Assembly: GCF_018967865.2 (NCBI RefSeq)
Contig: NZ_JAHLZY020000001.1
Location: 1,612,001 to 1,676,000 of the forward strand
Direction of reading: 5' to 3'
DNA from: Hymenobacter siberiensis
GTDB taxonomy: Bacteria > Bacteroidota > Bacteroidia > Cytophagales > Hymenobacteraceae
DNA length: 64,000 nucleotides
The notes under the pieces are model-generated. The model did no database searches, was not told where the DNA came from, and saw only the letters and a program-made list of their open reading frames with translations. The translations under genes were made by a program, and so were the position numbers. Within the stretch, counting starts at the first letter, position 1; each line of letters opens with the position of its first letter. Positions 45,146 to 53,486 of the stretch are shown here, piece by piece.

Positions 45146-46036
45146 CTACTCCTGGTTCGGCGTCAGCTCGCGGCGCAGGCGGGCGCGGGGCTCCAGCTCG
45201 GAGTCGTACACGCGCTTCACGCCATCGCCGAGGCCTTCCTCCACGTCGCGGATGTCGCGCACGAGCTTGGCCATGCCGCCCGGCTCCACCGAGGCGGCGT
45301 GGTCGGAGCCCCACATGGCGCGGTCGAGGGTGAAGTGGCGCTCCACGAAGGCGGCTCCCAGCGCAACAGCGGCTACGGTGGTAGCCAGGCCGGTTTCGTG
45401 GCCCGAGTAGCCGATGGGCGTGGCCGGGAACATGCCTTGCAGTACGGGCACCATGCGTAAGTTCAGCTCGGCGGGCGGGCAGGGGTAGGAGGAGGTGGAG
45501 TGCGCAATCATCAGCTTATCTAGCCCCACCCATTTCACGGCCTGGTGGATTTCGTCCATGGTGCTCATGCCGGTGCTCAGCATCAGCGGGCGGCCGGTGG
45601 CGCGCACGCGGTCGAGCAGGGGCTTGTCGGTGAGGGAGGCGGAGGCCATTTTATAGAGCACGGGCGCAAACTGCTCCATGAAATCCACCGACGGCTCATC
45701 CCAGCACGAGGCAAACCAGTCGATGCCCAGGGCGCGGCAATAGTCGTCGATGGCGGTGTATTCGGCCTGGCTGAACTCGGTTTTGCGCTTGTAGTCGATG
45801 TAGCTCATCCGGCCCCAGGGGGTGTCGCGCTGCTTTTCCCACTGGTCTTTGGGCACGCACAGCTCGGGCGTACGCTTCTGAAATTTTACGGCATCGCAAC
45901 CGGCCTTGGCGGCTTCCGAAATCAGTTGCTTGGCCAGGTCGAGGGAGCCGTTGTGGTTGATGCCGATTTCGGCAATGATGTAGGCCGGGTGGCCCGCGCC
46001 GATAAACCGGTTTTTACGGATTTCAATAGCTTGCAT
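45146..46036 (-). CDS. NeuB-family sugar acid synthase without SAF domain
   Basis: The 296-residue protein condenses phosphoenolpyruvate with an aldose to give a 3-deoxy-2-keto sugar acid, as in sialic or legionaminic acid synthesis. Family motifs: IIAEIGINHNGSLDLAK, VKFQKRTP, STGMSTMDEI, GYSGHE and FVERHFTLDR. NeuB proteins normally have about 340 residues with a C-terminal antifreeze-like (SAF) domain; here it is missing. It is the last gene of the seven-gene cluster. The substrate is unknown. Confidence 0.85.
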   Translation of the reverse strand: MQAIEIRKNRFIGAGHPAYIIAEIGINHNGSLDLAKQLISEAAKAGCDAVKFQKRTPELCVPKDQWEKQRDTPWGRMSYIDYKRKTEFSQAEYTAIDDYCRALGIDWFASCWDEPSVDFMEQFAPVLYKMASASLTDKPLLDRVRATGRPLMLSTGMSTMDEIHQAVKWVGLDKLMIAHSTSSYPCPPAELNLRMVPVLQGMFPATPIGYSGHETGLATTVAAVALGAAFVERHFTLDRAMWGSDHAASVEPGGMAKLVRDIRDVEEGLGDGVKRVYDSELEPRARLRRELTPNQE

Positions 46037-46142
46037 AGGTCTAGGGTATGAGGGTACAAGGGTCTGAGGGTAGGAGGGAAATAGTTAAAAGTTGAGAGTT
46101 AAAAGGTAAAAGGGAACCTACCGTATTTTAACTTTTAACTGC

Positions 46143-46985
46143 TTAGATGGCCGTCCAGCCGCCATCCACGACCAGGTTGGCTCCGGTCATATAGGCCGAG
46201 GCATCCGAAGCCAGAAATACGACCGCGCCCTGGTAGTCGGTGGGCGTGGCCATGCGGCCCAGCGGGGTTTTGGCACTGTATTGTTTGATGAAAAACTCGT
46301 CCTGGCTATTTTCCACGCCGCCGGGCGAAAGCGTGTTCACGCGCACGCCGGCCGCGCCCCAGTAGGCCGCCAGGTAGCGGGTGAAATTTACCACCGCGCC
46401 CTTGGTCATGGGGTAGGAGGGCGACTTGTAAAACGTCTGTTCGCCGGCCTCGTTGCGGTAGATGCTCTGGTCGGGGCCAACCATGCCATAAGTGCTGGCC
46501 ACGTTGATGATGGAGCCGTGGCCCTGCTGCGCCATGGGGGTGCCGAACACCTGCGCCGCCAGAAACACGCCCGTCACGTTCACCTCCAGCACTTTCTGGA
46601 AAGTGGCCAGCGGGAAGTTTTCAAACTTGCTCAAATCGGCCGCCAGCGCGGGGTTCTCAAACATGTCGTTGATGGCGGCATTGTTCACCAGCACATCAAT
46701 GTGGCCGAAGTGCGCCAGAATCTGGTCGCGCGCGGCAGCCAACGACTCCGGGCTGGTCACGTCAACGGCCAGGCCCAGGTGCGGGCCGCCGCCCAACCCG
46801 AAGGCCACAGCGGTAGCGGCTTCGGCATTCAGGTCGGCTACTACCACATTGGCCCCGGCCTCGGCCAATGCGGCGCAGTGCTTCTGGCCGATGAGCCCGC
46901 AGGCCCCGGTGACGATGGCAGTTTTACTGGTGAGGGAGAAGAGGTTCAAAGGGGGAGAAAAGTAGGGTAAAATATTGAACGTCAT
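46143..46985 (-). CDS. SDR oxidoreductase of the sugar cluster
   Basis: The protein has about 280 residues. It has the nucleotide-binding TGACGLIG, the NNAA motif, catalytic Ser in INVASTYGMVG and the pair in YPMTKGAVVNF, and ends LVVDGGWTAI. The ATG at 46985 lies inside the family A repeat; homologous SDRs usually begin close to FSLTSKTAIVTG, so a non-ATG start (TTG at 46946) is possible. The role is oxidation or reduction of a sugar intermediate, judged from neighbours. Confidence 0.82.
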   Translation of the reverse strand: MTFNILPYFSPPLNLFSLTSKTAIVTGACGLIGQKHCAALAEAGANVVVADLNAEAATAVAFGLGGGPHLGLAVDVTSPESLAAARDQILAHFGHIDVLVNNAAINDMFENPALAADLSKFENFPLATFQKVLEVNVTGVFLAAQVFGTPMAQQGHGSIINVASTYGMVGPDQSIYRNEAGEQTFYKSPSYPMTKGAVVNFTRYLAAYWGAAGVRVNTLSPGGVENSQDEFFIKQYSAKTPLGRMATPTDYQGAVVFLASDASAYMTGANLVVDGGWTAI

Positions 46986-47082
46986 GCTGAGCGCAGCCGA
47001 ATCGACTCGCGTACCACAACTAATCCGTGCAATCTGAGTTGCTACCACACGCGAGAGGCTTTGGTTGCGCTCAGCATGACGT
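46979..47082. repeat. Family A inverted repeat overlapping the SDR start
   Basis: The arms 46979-46998 and 47063-47082 (ACGTCATGCTGAGCGCA core) differ at one base. The ATG assigned to the SDR gene is the CATGAC of the left arm. Confidence 0.82.
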
Positions 47083-47102
47083 ACTTTTTACAACGTTCTG
47101 TC

Positions 47103-48437
47103 TTACTTCGCCTTCGCCGGCGCAGCATTGGTCACTTTGCGGAACACAGCTTCCACCGGCTCGCCCAGCAGGCGCGCGGCTACGTCGCCGGCTTCGATGG
47201 CTTCCTTCAGCAGCGGCAGCACCTCGCGGTAGGTGGCCAGTGTATAGGCCACGTCCTCATCCGAGTGCGAGAAGCACATGTTGTGGAAGCCGCCCCACAT
47301 GATGCCGCGCTTGAATAGCTCCTGCTGCATGAAGGCCTTCAGCTCCATGCCGTTGCCAGCCGAGGGGTCGAAGGTCACGATGCTGCGGCAGTCGTAGCCG
47401 TAGCATTTCGTGTAGCTGGTCAGGCCCAGCTCTGCGGCGATTTCGTTGTAGCCATCCTTGAGTTTTTTGCCCTGCTCGGCGAGGCGGGCGGGCACGTTCT
47501 TTTCGCGCATCTCGGCGATGGTCGCCACGGCGGCGGCCATGCTCAGCGCCTCGCCGCCAAAGGTGGTGAAGAAGAAGACATCCTGCTCAAATAGCTCCAT
47601 CACATCGCGCCGGCCGGTGAGCAGGGCAATGGGCATGCCGTTGGCAAATGCCTTGGAATACACCGCCAAATCGGGCGTGATGCCGAAATACTCCTGCGCG
47701 CCGCCCACGGCCACCCGGAAGCCGGTCCACATCTCATCGAAGATGAGCAGCGTGCCGTTTTCCTTGCAGAGTCGTTCCACTTCGTGGAGGAAGTTGTCCT
47801 TGGGCGCATCGAAAATAAACGGCTCCAGAATCACGCAGGCCACGTTTTCATCGAGCAGGGCTTTGAGTGAGTCGATGTTGTTGTACTCAAAAGCAGCGGT
47901 CAGGTCCTTGGTTTCCTGCGGGATGCCCTTGTCGCGGCTGGTGGTGCCGATGTACCAGTCGTGCCAGCCGTGGTAGCCACAGCACAGCACCTTGTCGCGG
48001 CCGGTGAAGGCCCGGGCCACGCGTACCGCCGCCGAGCACACATCCGCGCCGGTCTTGCTGATGCGGATGCTCTCGGCGTTCGGGATAATCTCATGAATCA
48101 GCTCCGAGAGCTCCACTTCCAGCTCGTGCATCATCGAGAAGGTGATGCCGTCTTCGAGCTGGGCCCGGATGGCATTATCAACCCGCTCGTAAGCATAGCC
48201 CAGCGAAATGGGGCCGATACCCATCTGAAAATCAAGGTACTCGTTGCCGTCCACGTCCCAGATATGGGAGCCTTTGGCGCGCTTCACGTACTTGGGGCTC
48301 ACGCCTTTGGTGTACTGGCCGGGGCCTTTGGCGAGGGTCTGCGTCACCGGCGTCATGATTTTCTGCGCCCGAGCGTACAGCTCATCCGATTTGGTGATGT
48401 CGGGGTAGTTTTCGTTGGAGGAAACGGTGTTTGGCAT
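47103..48437 (-). CDS. Class III aminotransferase (glutamate-1-semialdehyde type)
   Basis: The 444-residue PLP enzyme resembles HemL. The PLP Lys is in VYSKAFANGMP, the cofactor Asp in LLIFDEMWTGFRV, and SKTGADVCSAAVRVARAFTG is the phosphate-binding region. True HemL proteins lie in haem contexts; this one sits within a sugar cluster and diverges at the N-terminus (MPNTVSSNENYPDITKSDE). It most likely transfers an amino group to a sugar carbonyl. No second copy is in the window. Confidence 0.83.
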   Translation of the reverse strand: MPNTVSSNENYPDITKSDELYARAQKIMTPVTQTLAKGPGQYTKGVSPKYVKRAKGSHIWDVDGNEYLDFQMGIGPISLGYAYERVDNAIRAQLEDGITFSMMHELEVELSELIHEIIPNAESIRISKTGADVCSAAVRVARAFTGRDKVLCCGYHGWHDWYIGTTSRDKGIPQETKDLTAAFEYNNIDSLKALLDENVACVILEPFIFDAPKDNFLHEVERLCKENGTLLIFDEMWTGFRVAVGGAQEYFGITPDLAVYSKAFANGMPIALLTGRRDVMELFEQDVFFFTTFGGEALSMAAAVATIAEMREKNVPARLAEQGKKLKDGYNEIAAELGLTSYTKCYGYDCRSIVTFDPSAGNGMELKAFMQQELFKRGIMWGGFHNMCFSHSDEDVAYTLATYREVLPLLKEAIEAGDVAARLLGEPVEAVFRKVTNAAPAKAK

Positions 48438-48480
48438 GGGGTGGGTTGTTGTTAAGTGGGGTTAGCGAAGTACTCCAGCC

Positions 48481-48664
48481 GCTCCGCCCAGGCGTCAACC
48501 TCACCCCCTGCCCCCCTCTCCAAAAAAGAGGGAGCACCGGCTCGTGAGGACGATTCATGTGCTGGGTTTAGCATCTGCGATTAATACGCTTTATAAAGGC
48601 AAATCCGGTGCCCCCTCTTTTTTGGAGAGGGGGTCAGGGGGTGAGGTTGACGCCTGGGCGGAGC
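48481..48664. repeat. Family F inverted repeat, 60-bp arms
   Basis: The arms 48481-48540 and 48605-48664 match at 58 of 60 positions. The core is CCTCACCCCCTG, CCCCTCTCC and AAAAAAGAGGG. It separates the aminotransferase and transketolase C-subunit genes. Confidence 0.9.
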
Positions 48665-48672
48665 AGCTGAAG

Positions 48673-49632
48673 CTACTCGGCAAACTGGTTTTCCAGCACG
48701 GCCGGGCCGGCGGCAATACTCGCGCCCGACTCGCCCAGATGCTCCGTAATACGCCGGGCAATGTGGTGGCCGGTGAAGCCTTCGTACTCCAGCACCGCGC
48801 TCAGGCGGCCGGGGCGGTACCAGCGCTCCTCCAGCGCCAGCGGCAGTACGCGGGCCGTGAGCTGGTGGCGCAGCAGCACTTCGGCCAGAATGGAAAAGAG
48901 GCCGCCGGTTACAAAATGGTCCTCCACCGTTACTAGGAGGCCGCCGCGCCGTGCCACGGCCAGCAGCGCTTCCTCATCGATGGGCTTGAGGCTGCGCAGG
49001 TTAATCAGGCCCACCGACTTACTCTGCTGCATCAGCAGCTCGCGTGCCACCAGCGTTTGTTCGAAGAGCATGCCGTAGGTGAGGATGGTGATGTCGGTGC
49101 CCTCGGCCACGATTTCGGCCTTGCCCATCTCGAAAGGGGTGTGCTCATAGGTGGCGGGGCGGGTGTTGATGCGCACGTAGGCCGGCGCGGGCGAGGCCCA
49201 GATGGCGGGCAGCATGGCCAGCATGTCGGCCTCGTCGGCGGGGGCAAAAACCGTCATGCCGGGGATGCCGCGCATCAAACTCACGTCCTCAATGGCCTGG
49301 TGGGTGGGGCCGTTGCCGTCGGAAAGGAAGCCGGGCACGAAGCCGCTTAGTTTCACCGGCAGCTGGCCGATGCCCACATCGGTGCGGATGAACTCAAAGG
49401 CCCGTAGCGTGAGGAAGGTGGCCAGCGCGTGCAGAATCGGCACGCGGCCGCGCAGGGCCAGGCCGGCGGCCGCGCCAATAAGGGTTTGCTCGGTGATGCC
49501 CGTATCGATGAAGCGCGGGCCGAGCACGGCCGGGAGGTTGCGGATGAGGGCGCGGTTTTCGGCGGTCATCACCACGATGCGCTCATCGGCGAGGGCGGTT
49601 TCTTTAATTAGCTCTTCGTAGGTCATGGTCAT
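48673..49632 (-). CDS. Transketolase, C-terminal subunit
   Basis: The 319-residue protein matches the pyrimidine-binding and C-terminal domains of transketolase: MTAENRALIRNLPAVLGPRF, GITEQTLIGAAAGLALRG (with the catalytic Glu), and VTVEDHFVTGGLFS. With the N-subunit gene next to it, it should form a thiamine diphosphate enzyme that moves a two-carbon unit between sugars. Split transketolases are common in specialised sugar pathways. The start lies immediately after a family B repeat. Confidence 0.87.
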   Translation of the reverse strand: MTMTYEELIKETALADERIVVMTAENRALIRNLPAVLGPRFIDTGITEQTLIGAAAGLALRGRVPILHALATFLTLRAFEFIRTDVGIGQLPVKLSGFVPGFLSDGNGPTHQAIEDVSLMRGIPGMTVFAPADEADMLAMLPAIWASPAPAYVRINTRPATYEHTPFEMGKAEIVAEGTDITILTYGMLFEQTLVARELLMQQSKSVGLINLRSLKPIDEEALLAVARRGGLLVTVEDHFVTGGLFSILAEVLLRHQLTARVLPLALEERWYRPGRLSAVLEYEGFTGHHIARRITEHLGESGASIAAGPAVLENQFAE

Positions 49633-49633
49633 C

Positions 49634-49711
49634 GTGCGGCAAGTTTTAGCTTGCCGTAAATGGGTTGGTTCGATGGAAGGCGAAAAGACGGCAAGCTAAA
49701 GCTTACCGCAC
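49634..49711. repeat. Family B inverted repeat between transketolase subunits
   Basis: The arms 49634-49657 and 49688-49711 have the GGCAAGCTAAAGCTTACCGC core. The right arm contains the last codons and the TAA stop of the N-subunit gene; the left arm ends 1 bp before the C-subunit start codon. Confidence 0.87.
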
Positions 49712-50560
49712 AGTTAACGTTTCGCTGGTCAGGCGGGTGGCTTCCTGGGTGTGCAGCTCCTTCAGCAGCTCTGTCACTTCCTCCGAAGAGAAGTTGCAGA
49801 ACCAGCGGTCGGCCCGGGCCTCAATGCTGGGCAGGCCGCGCCCGCGCACCGTGTCGCAGATGATGACTGAGGGCTTGGTATCGGAGAAGGGGAGGGCAGC
49901 AAACGCTTCTTCCAGCTGCGCGAAATCGTGCCCGTCGATGCGCCGCACTTCGCAGCCGAAGGCTTCGAACTTGGGGGCCAGCGGCTCCAGCGGAATCAGG
50001 TCTTCGGTGGCCACGTTGGCTTGGAAGTGGTTGCGGTCGACCACCAGGGTCAGGTTATTGACTTTGTGGGCGCTGGCCACCAGTAGGCTTTCCCAGACGG
50101 TGCCCTCGTTCAGCTCGCCATCGCCGGTGATGACGATGACTTTGTTGTCCTGGCCGCGCATGCGGCAGTCCATCGCCACGCCCAGGGCTACGCTGGGCAG
50201 GTGGCCCAGCGAGCCCGAGTGGAATTCCACGCCCGGCACATTGCGGTTGGGGTGCCAGTAAATGTGGTCGTCGGTGCTCAGGTGCTGGTCGAGGCGGGCT
50301 TTGTCGATGAAGCCGAGCTCTACGAAAGTGCCATAGAGGGCGGGCACATCGTGGCCCTTGCTCAGGAACAGGTAGTCGCGGGTAGGGTCGGTGAGGTTGT
50401 CGGGCCGCACGTTCAGGCAGTCGGCGTAGAGATACACCAGCAGGTCGGCGCAGCTCAGCGACGCGCCGGTGAAGCAGCCGCCATCGGTGCTCAGGCGCAC
50501 GATGTGCTCGCGCACACGCAGGGCCAGGGCTTCTAGTTTCTGTTGTTTTTCAGACGTCAT
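49703..50560 (-). CDS. Transketolase, N-terminal subunit
   Basis: The 285-residue protein has the thiamine diphosphate motif GDGELNEGTVWESLLVA followed by VVDRN, and the substrate loop HPNRNVPGVEFHSGSLGH. It pairs with the C-subunit encoded downstream. The last residues (LTVR) and the stop codon are inside the family B repeat, so the original C-terminus may have been replaced. The ATG at 50560 fits the family start better than the one at 50623. Confidence 0.87.
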   Translation of the reverse strand: MTSEKQQKLEALALRVREHIVRLSTDGGCFTGASLSCADLLVYLYADCLNVRPDNLTDPTRDYLFLSKGHDVPALYGTFVELGFIDKARLDQHLSTDDHIYWHPNRNVPGVEFHSGSLGHLPSVALGVAMDCRMRGQDNKVIVITGDGELNEGTVWESLLVASAHKVNNLTLVVDRNHFQANVATEDLIPLEPLAPKFEAFGCEVRRIDGHDFAQLEEAFAALPFSDTKPSVIICDTVRGRGLPSIEARADRWFCNFSSEEVTELLKELHTQEATRLTSETLTVR

Positions 50561-50571
50561 GAGGGGTTGAT

Positions 50572-50639
50572 GCTTGGTTGCTGGTGCTTGGTGCCTGGTT
50601 ATCAGCGTTTGAAAGCCAAGCACCAGGCACCAGGCACTA
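50572..50639. repeat. Family G repeat (TGCTTGGTGCCTGG)
   Basis: Copies of GCTTGGTGCCTGG on the left pair with CCAAGCACCAGGCACCAGG on the right. It fills the 76-bp spacer and includes the TAG stop of the cytidylyltransferase gene. Confidence 0.75.
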
Positions 50640-51443
50640 GATTTTTCGGGTTTGCGAGGCGTCCACGGTTTTCAGCTCTGTCAAATGGTTGCGGTACCAA
50701 TTCACGCCGGCCAGGTGAGCGTTGAGTTGAGCAATATCCGGGCGCTTATTCAGCAACTGCAGAATATCATCAAGGCCAAAGGTTGGGTTGGTCGGGTACA
50801 GCGCGTCATAAACGGCCTTTATGAAATTGTAGTCTTCCGGGTAGTCGATGGTCCAGCGGTGGCTCATTGAGAAGTCCTGACCCGTATCCCACTTCACATT
50901 GGCCAGCCGGAACCGGTCGGTGTTTTCCCAGAAAAAGGGCGTGGTGTGCTCGCGCTCCAAGGGCCGTTGGGCCTCGCGCCAGGCGGTTTCCAGCGCGGCG
51001 ATGGGCATCACTTCTACATCATTGCCATCGGGGAAAGTAGCGGGGTGCAGGTTGCTCACAAAGTCGTAGCGGTCGGCAAAGTGCAGGTAGAAACCCACTA
51101 CTTCGTCAATCACGGCCGGGTCGATGAGCGGGCAGTCGGACGGGATTTTCAGCACCACATCGGCCTGGTAGTGGCGGGCGGCCTGGTAGTGGCGGTCGAG
51201 CAAATCGAGGGCATCGCCCCGGAAATATTCGAGGCCGTGGGTGGCGCACAGCGCGGCAATGGCGTCGTCGGCGGCCTCCGTGGTGGTGGCTACTACCACG
51301 GTGCCGGCCAGGTGGGCGCGTTGCACCCGCTCCACCATGCGCACCAGCAGGGGCTGGCCGGCCAGCGGCAGCAGCACCTTGCCCGGCAGGCGCGATGAGC
51401 CCATGCGGGCCTGCATAACGGTCAGAATCTTGGGAACGGACAT
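50637..51443 (-). CDS. SpsF-like cytidylyltransferase
   Basis: The 268-residue nucleotidyltransferase has the opening ILTVMQARMGSSRLPGKVL, which binds the nucleotide, then VVVATTTEAADDAI and KIPSDCPLIDP (metal-binding Asp). It resembles SpsF and CMP-sugar synthetases, so it probably activates the product of the NeuB-like enzyme as a CMP-sugar. The C-terminal part (about 195-268) carries MSHRWTIDYPEDYNFI, typical of the SpsF group. The ATG at 51443 is chosen; 51452 is also possible. Confidence 0.83.
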   Translation of the reverse strand: MSVPKILTVMQARMGSSRLPGKVLLPLAGQPLLVRMVERVQRAHLAGTVVVATTTEAADDAIAALCATHGLEYFRGDALDLLDRHYQAARHYQADVVLKIPSDCPLIDPAVIDEVVGFYLHFADRYDFVSNLHPATFPDGNDVEVMPIAALETAWREAQRPLEREHTTPFFWENTDRFRLANVKWDTGQDFSMSHRWTIDYPEDYNFIKAVYDALYPTNPTFGLDDILQLLNKRPDIAQLNAHLAGVNWYRNHLTELKTVDASQTRKI

Positions 51444-51560
51444 AGGCAGCAAAGTCAGCTAACGGGTAGTCGCCCCTTCAACGTGAATACTCTAAAAAGT
51501 CAGGTGAAATCAGCCAAAAATCAGGTAGCAGCCTGAGGCTTAAATAAATAAAAAAATGGA

Positions 51561-52637
51561 TTAATGAACGGCCAATGAACCATTGGCGGCCGGTGGTGCG
51601 GCAAAGGCCCCGGCATCGAGCTGCCGCAGAAAGGCCGGCCCGCTGCCCTCGAAGTGGCTAAAAACTCGGCAAATGGTCGCGATGCGCTGGGCCGAGGTAC
51701 CGTCGTTCTGCCAGGGCAGCTTGCGGCGCAGGTCGTCCACGTCGAAGTAGGAGTGTACGGGCTTGCCCAGGGCCAGGCCCACGTACACGACAGTCGAGTA
51801 CTGGGTGATGAGCTCCACGCAGTTGGCAATCATATGGTCGGTATTGCCTTCGGTGAAAATCATGGTGCCGGCCGGGGCATTGGCGTTGATTTCGTCCACG
51901 GCGCGGGGCAACTCCTCGTTGGGGTGCAGCTTGAAGGCCAACGGCCGGCCGGCCGCAATGCGAACGCACTCGCGGATGAACTTGGGGCGGTTTTCGGGCG
52001 TGAAGGTTTCGCGCAGGTCGGAGGTGGCCACCAGCACGTAGCCGTGGTGCGGGAAGTTGTTGTGCCGCACCTGCTCGATGTGGTCGAAATTGGGAATGCC
52101 CGTCACGATGAGCTTGTCAGCATCCACGCCCACACGCTCAAAGTGCTGCTGATAGCCTGCCGACGCCACGCAGTAGATGTCGCAGCAATTATTCATGCCA
52201 TTCAGGGCCGTGCCAATGGCCAGTATGGGGTAGCGGGTGAAGCGCTTCACCAGCCGCGCCCAATAGTTGAGCGGGTCGGTCATTCCTTCCTGCACGAAAA
52301 TGGTTTTGGTGCGGCGCATCAGCGGCCAGGGCACCACCACGTCGGAACAGCACACGATGAGGTCGTAGCTGTTGCCGTATACCCGGGCCTCGAAGTCATT
52401 TCGCAAGTCATGCTCAGCCAAGTACTTATCGGCCTTGGCTTTTATTTTTCCGGTGACGATGGTTTTGTCTAGCCCGCCGCTCCAGAGTAGGAATTTGTAG
52501 AAGGGCCGCTGCCAGCCATCGTAGTAGAGCTGGCTGAAGTAGGGCTCAAACTCGTTGGCCAGCAGCTGCGCAATCTGGTGCATCTGCGTGGTCTGGTTGG
52601 GCGAGCCGATGAGAAAAAGAACCTTTTTTCGGGACAT
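51561..52637 (-). CDS. GT-B-like surface polysaccharide transferase
   Basis: The 358-residue protein resembles CDP-glycerol glycerophosphotransferase-like and polysialyltransferase-like proteins with a GT-B fold. Visible parts: VLFLIGSPNQTTQMHQIAQ at the N-terminus, IFVQEGMTDPLNY, VTGIPNFDHIE, and the C-terminal donor site KLHPNEE and STVVYVGLALGKPVHSYF. It has no signal peptide or obvious membrane helix and would work on the inner face of the membrane. It is the first gene of the cluster. The family name is tentative. Confidence 0.65.
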   Translation of the reverse strand: MSRKKVLFLIGSPNQTTQMHQIAQLLANEFEPYFSQLYYDGWQRPFYKFLLWSGGLDKTIVTGKIKAKADKYLAEHDLRNDFEARVYGNSYDLIVCCSDVVVPWPLMRRTKTIFVQEGMTDPLNYWARLVKRFTRYPILAIGTALNGMNNCCDIYCVASAGYQQHFERVGVDADKLIVTGIPNFDHIEQVRHNNFPHHGYVLVATSDLRETFTPENRPKFIRECVRIAAGRPLAFKLHPNEELPRAVDEINANAPAGTMIFTEGNTDHMIANCVELITQYSTVVYVGLALGKPVHSYFDVDDLRRKLPWQNDGTSAQRIATICRVFSHFEGSGPAFLRQLDAGAFAAPPAANGSLAVH

Positions 52638-53039
52638 GCAGGACGAAAAATTGAGGCAACCGAACTGCCGGCGGGCTGCCCCACGGCAGGGCCGGCATAC
52701 TGCCAAGGTACTGTATGAGGGGCGAAATACCACCCCCGCCCATCGTTTGCGCTACTGCAGCCGGTGCCAGATGGCGACGGTTGGCCCTGGCGCATTTCAC
52801 CACGGCCGGCACCGGCCGAAAACGCCCGGCCCGGCCGCCGTAAGGGTACCGCGTACGCAGCTTCAACTAAATCAATTCCAACAGTTTTTCAATGGTTGAC
52901 CTTAACCGGGGCCGTGCCGAAAGACTCCTGCATATCAACTGCATTAAGAATCCAAAAGCGCCGTAAGTAGCTAAAACGACGCTACATTTAAGGGCTTTTA
53001 TTCCCTGAATAGCTTAGCCACTAACTACTTACTTCTGCC
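52638..53039. other. Gene-less spacer
   Basis: About 400 bp between the divergent transferase and STAS-like genes. The plus-strand frames here have atypical codon use. I see no hairpin, RNA or clear -7 box in it. Confidence 0.5.
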
Positions 53040-53042
53040 ATA

Positions 53043-53459
53043 ATTCTGAGCTTTCTTCCCGATGCCGATGGCAGTCGGTGCGCCCTCTCGCAAGAGCCCG
53101 GCGGCTGGCTGCGGGCTACCTGGCGCGGCTTCGTCGACATGCAGGAAGCCCTGCGCAGGGCCGACAACTACCTGCACATCCTGCAAGGGCTTCGCAACCC
53201 CTGCCTGCTCAACTACAACGTGGCGCTGATGGGGCCGTGGTTTGACTCCATTGAGTGGCTGGAGCGCGTGTGGATGCCGCAAGCCACCGCCATGTGCCTG
53301 CGCTACGTAGCCCATGTAGTGCAGGCCGACTCGCTGTCCGATATTCTCACCGTGCATTTCGACCACGGGGCGGGCGGCCCGCTGGAGCTTTTTCAGGACG
53401 TGGCCCAGGCCGAAGCCTGGCTGCGCGCCTGCCAGCAGGAGCGGCACGCCCGGGTGTAA
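53043..53459 (+). CDS. STAS/SpoIIAA-like protein, unusual start
   Basis: The protein reads ILSFLPDADGSRCALSQEPG at its N-terminus and runs to CQQERHARV (about 138 residues). Its only in-frame ATG is at 53139, which would remove about 33 residues that fit the fold. Upstream, ATA (53040), ATT (53043) and CTG (53046) are the only candidates before a stop. Either a rare start is used or the ATG mutated. It shares layout with the protein at 42144 (GPWFDSIEWLERVWMPQATA, DVAQAEAWLRAC). Function is unknown. Confidence 0.55.
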   Translation: MLSFLPDADGSRCALSQEPGGWLRATWRGFVDMQEALRRADNYLHILQGLRNPCLLNYNVALMGPWFDSIEWLERVWMPQATAMCLRYVAHVVQADSLSDILTVHFDHGAGGPLELFQDVAQAEAWLRACQQERHARV

Positions 53460-53486
53460 GCCCCCTCCGGCAGGGCCCAAGGGGGC

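Noticed and set aside
47103..48437. True glutamate-1-semialdehyde aminomutase (hemL)
   Set aside because: The fold fits, but its place in a sugar cluster and divergent N-terminus favour a sugar aminotransferase. A haem role cannot be excluded without knowing whether another hemL exists.
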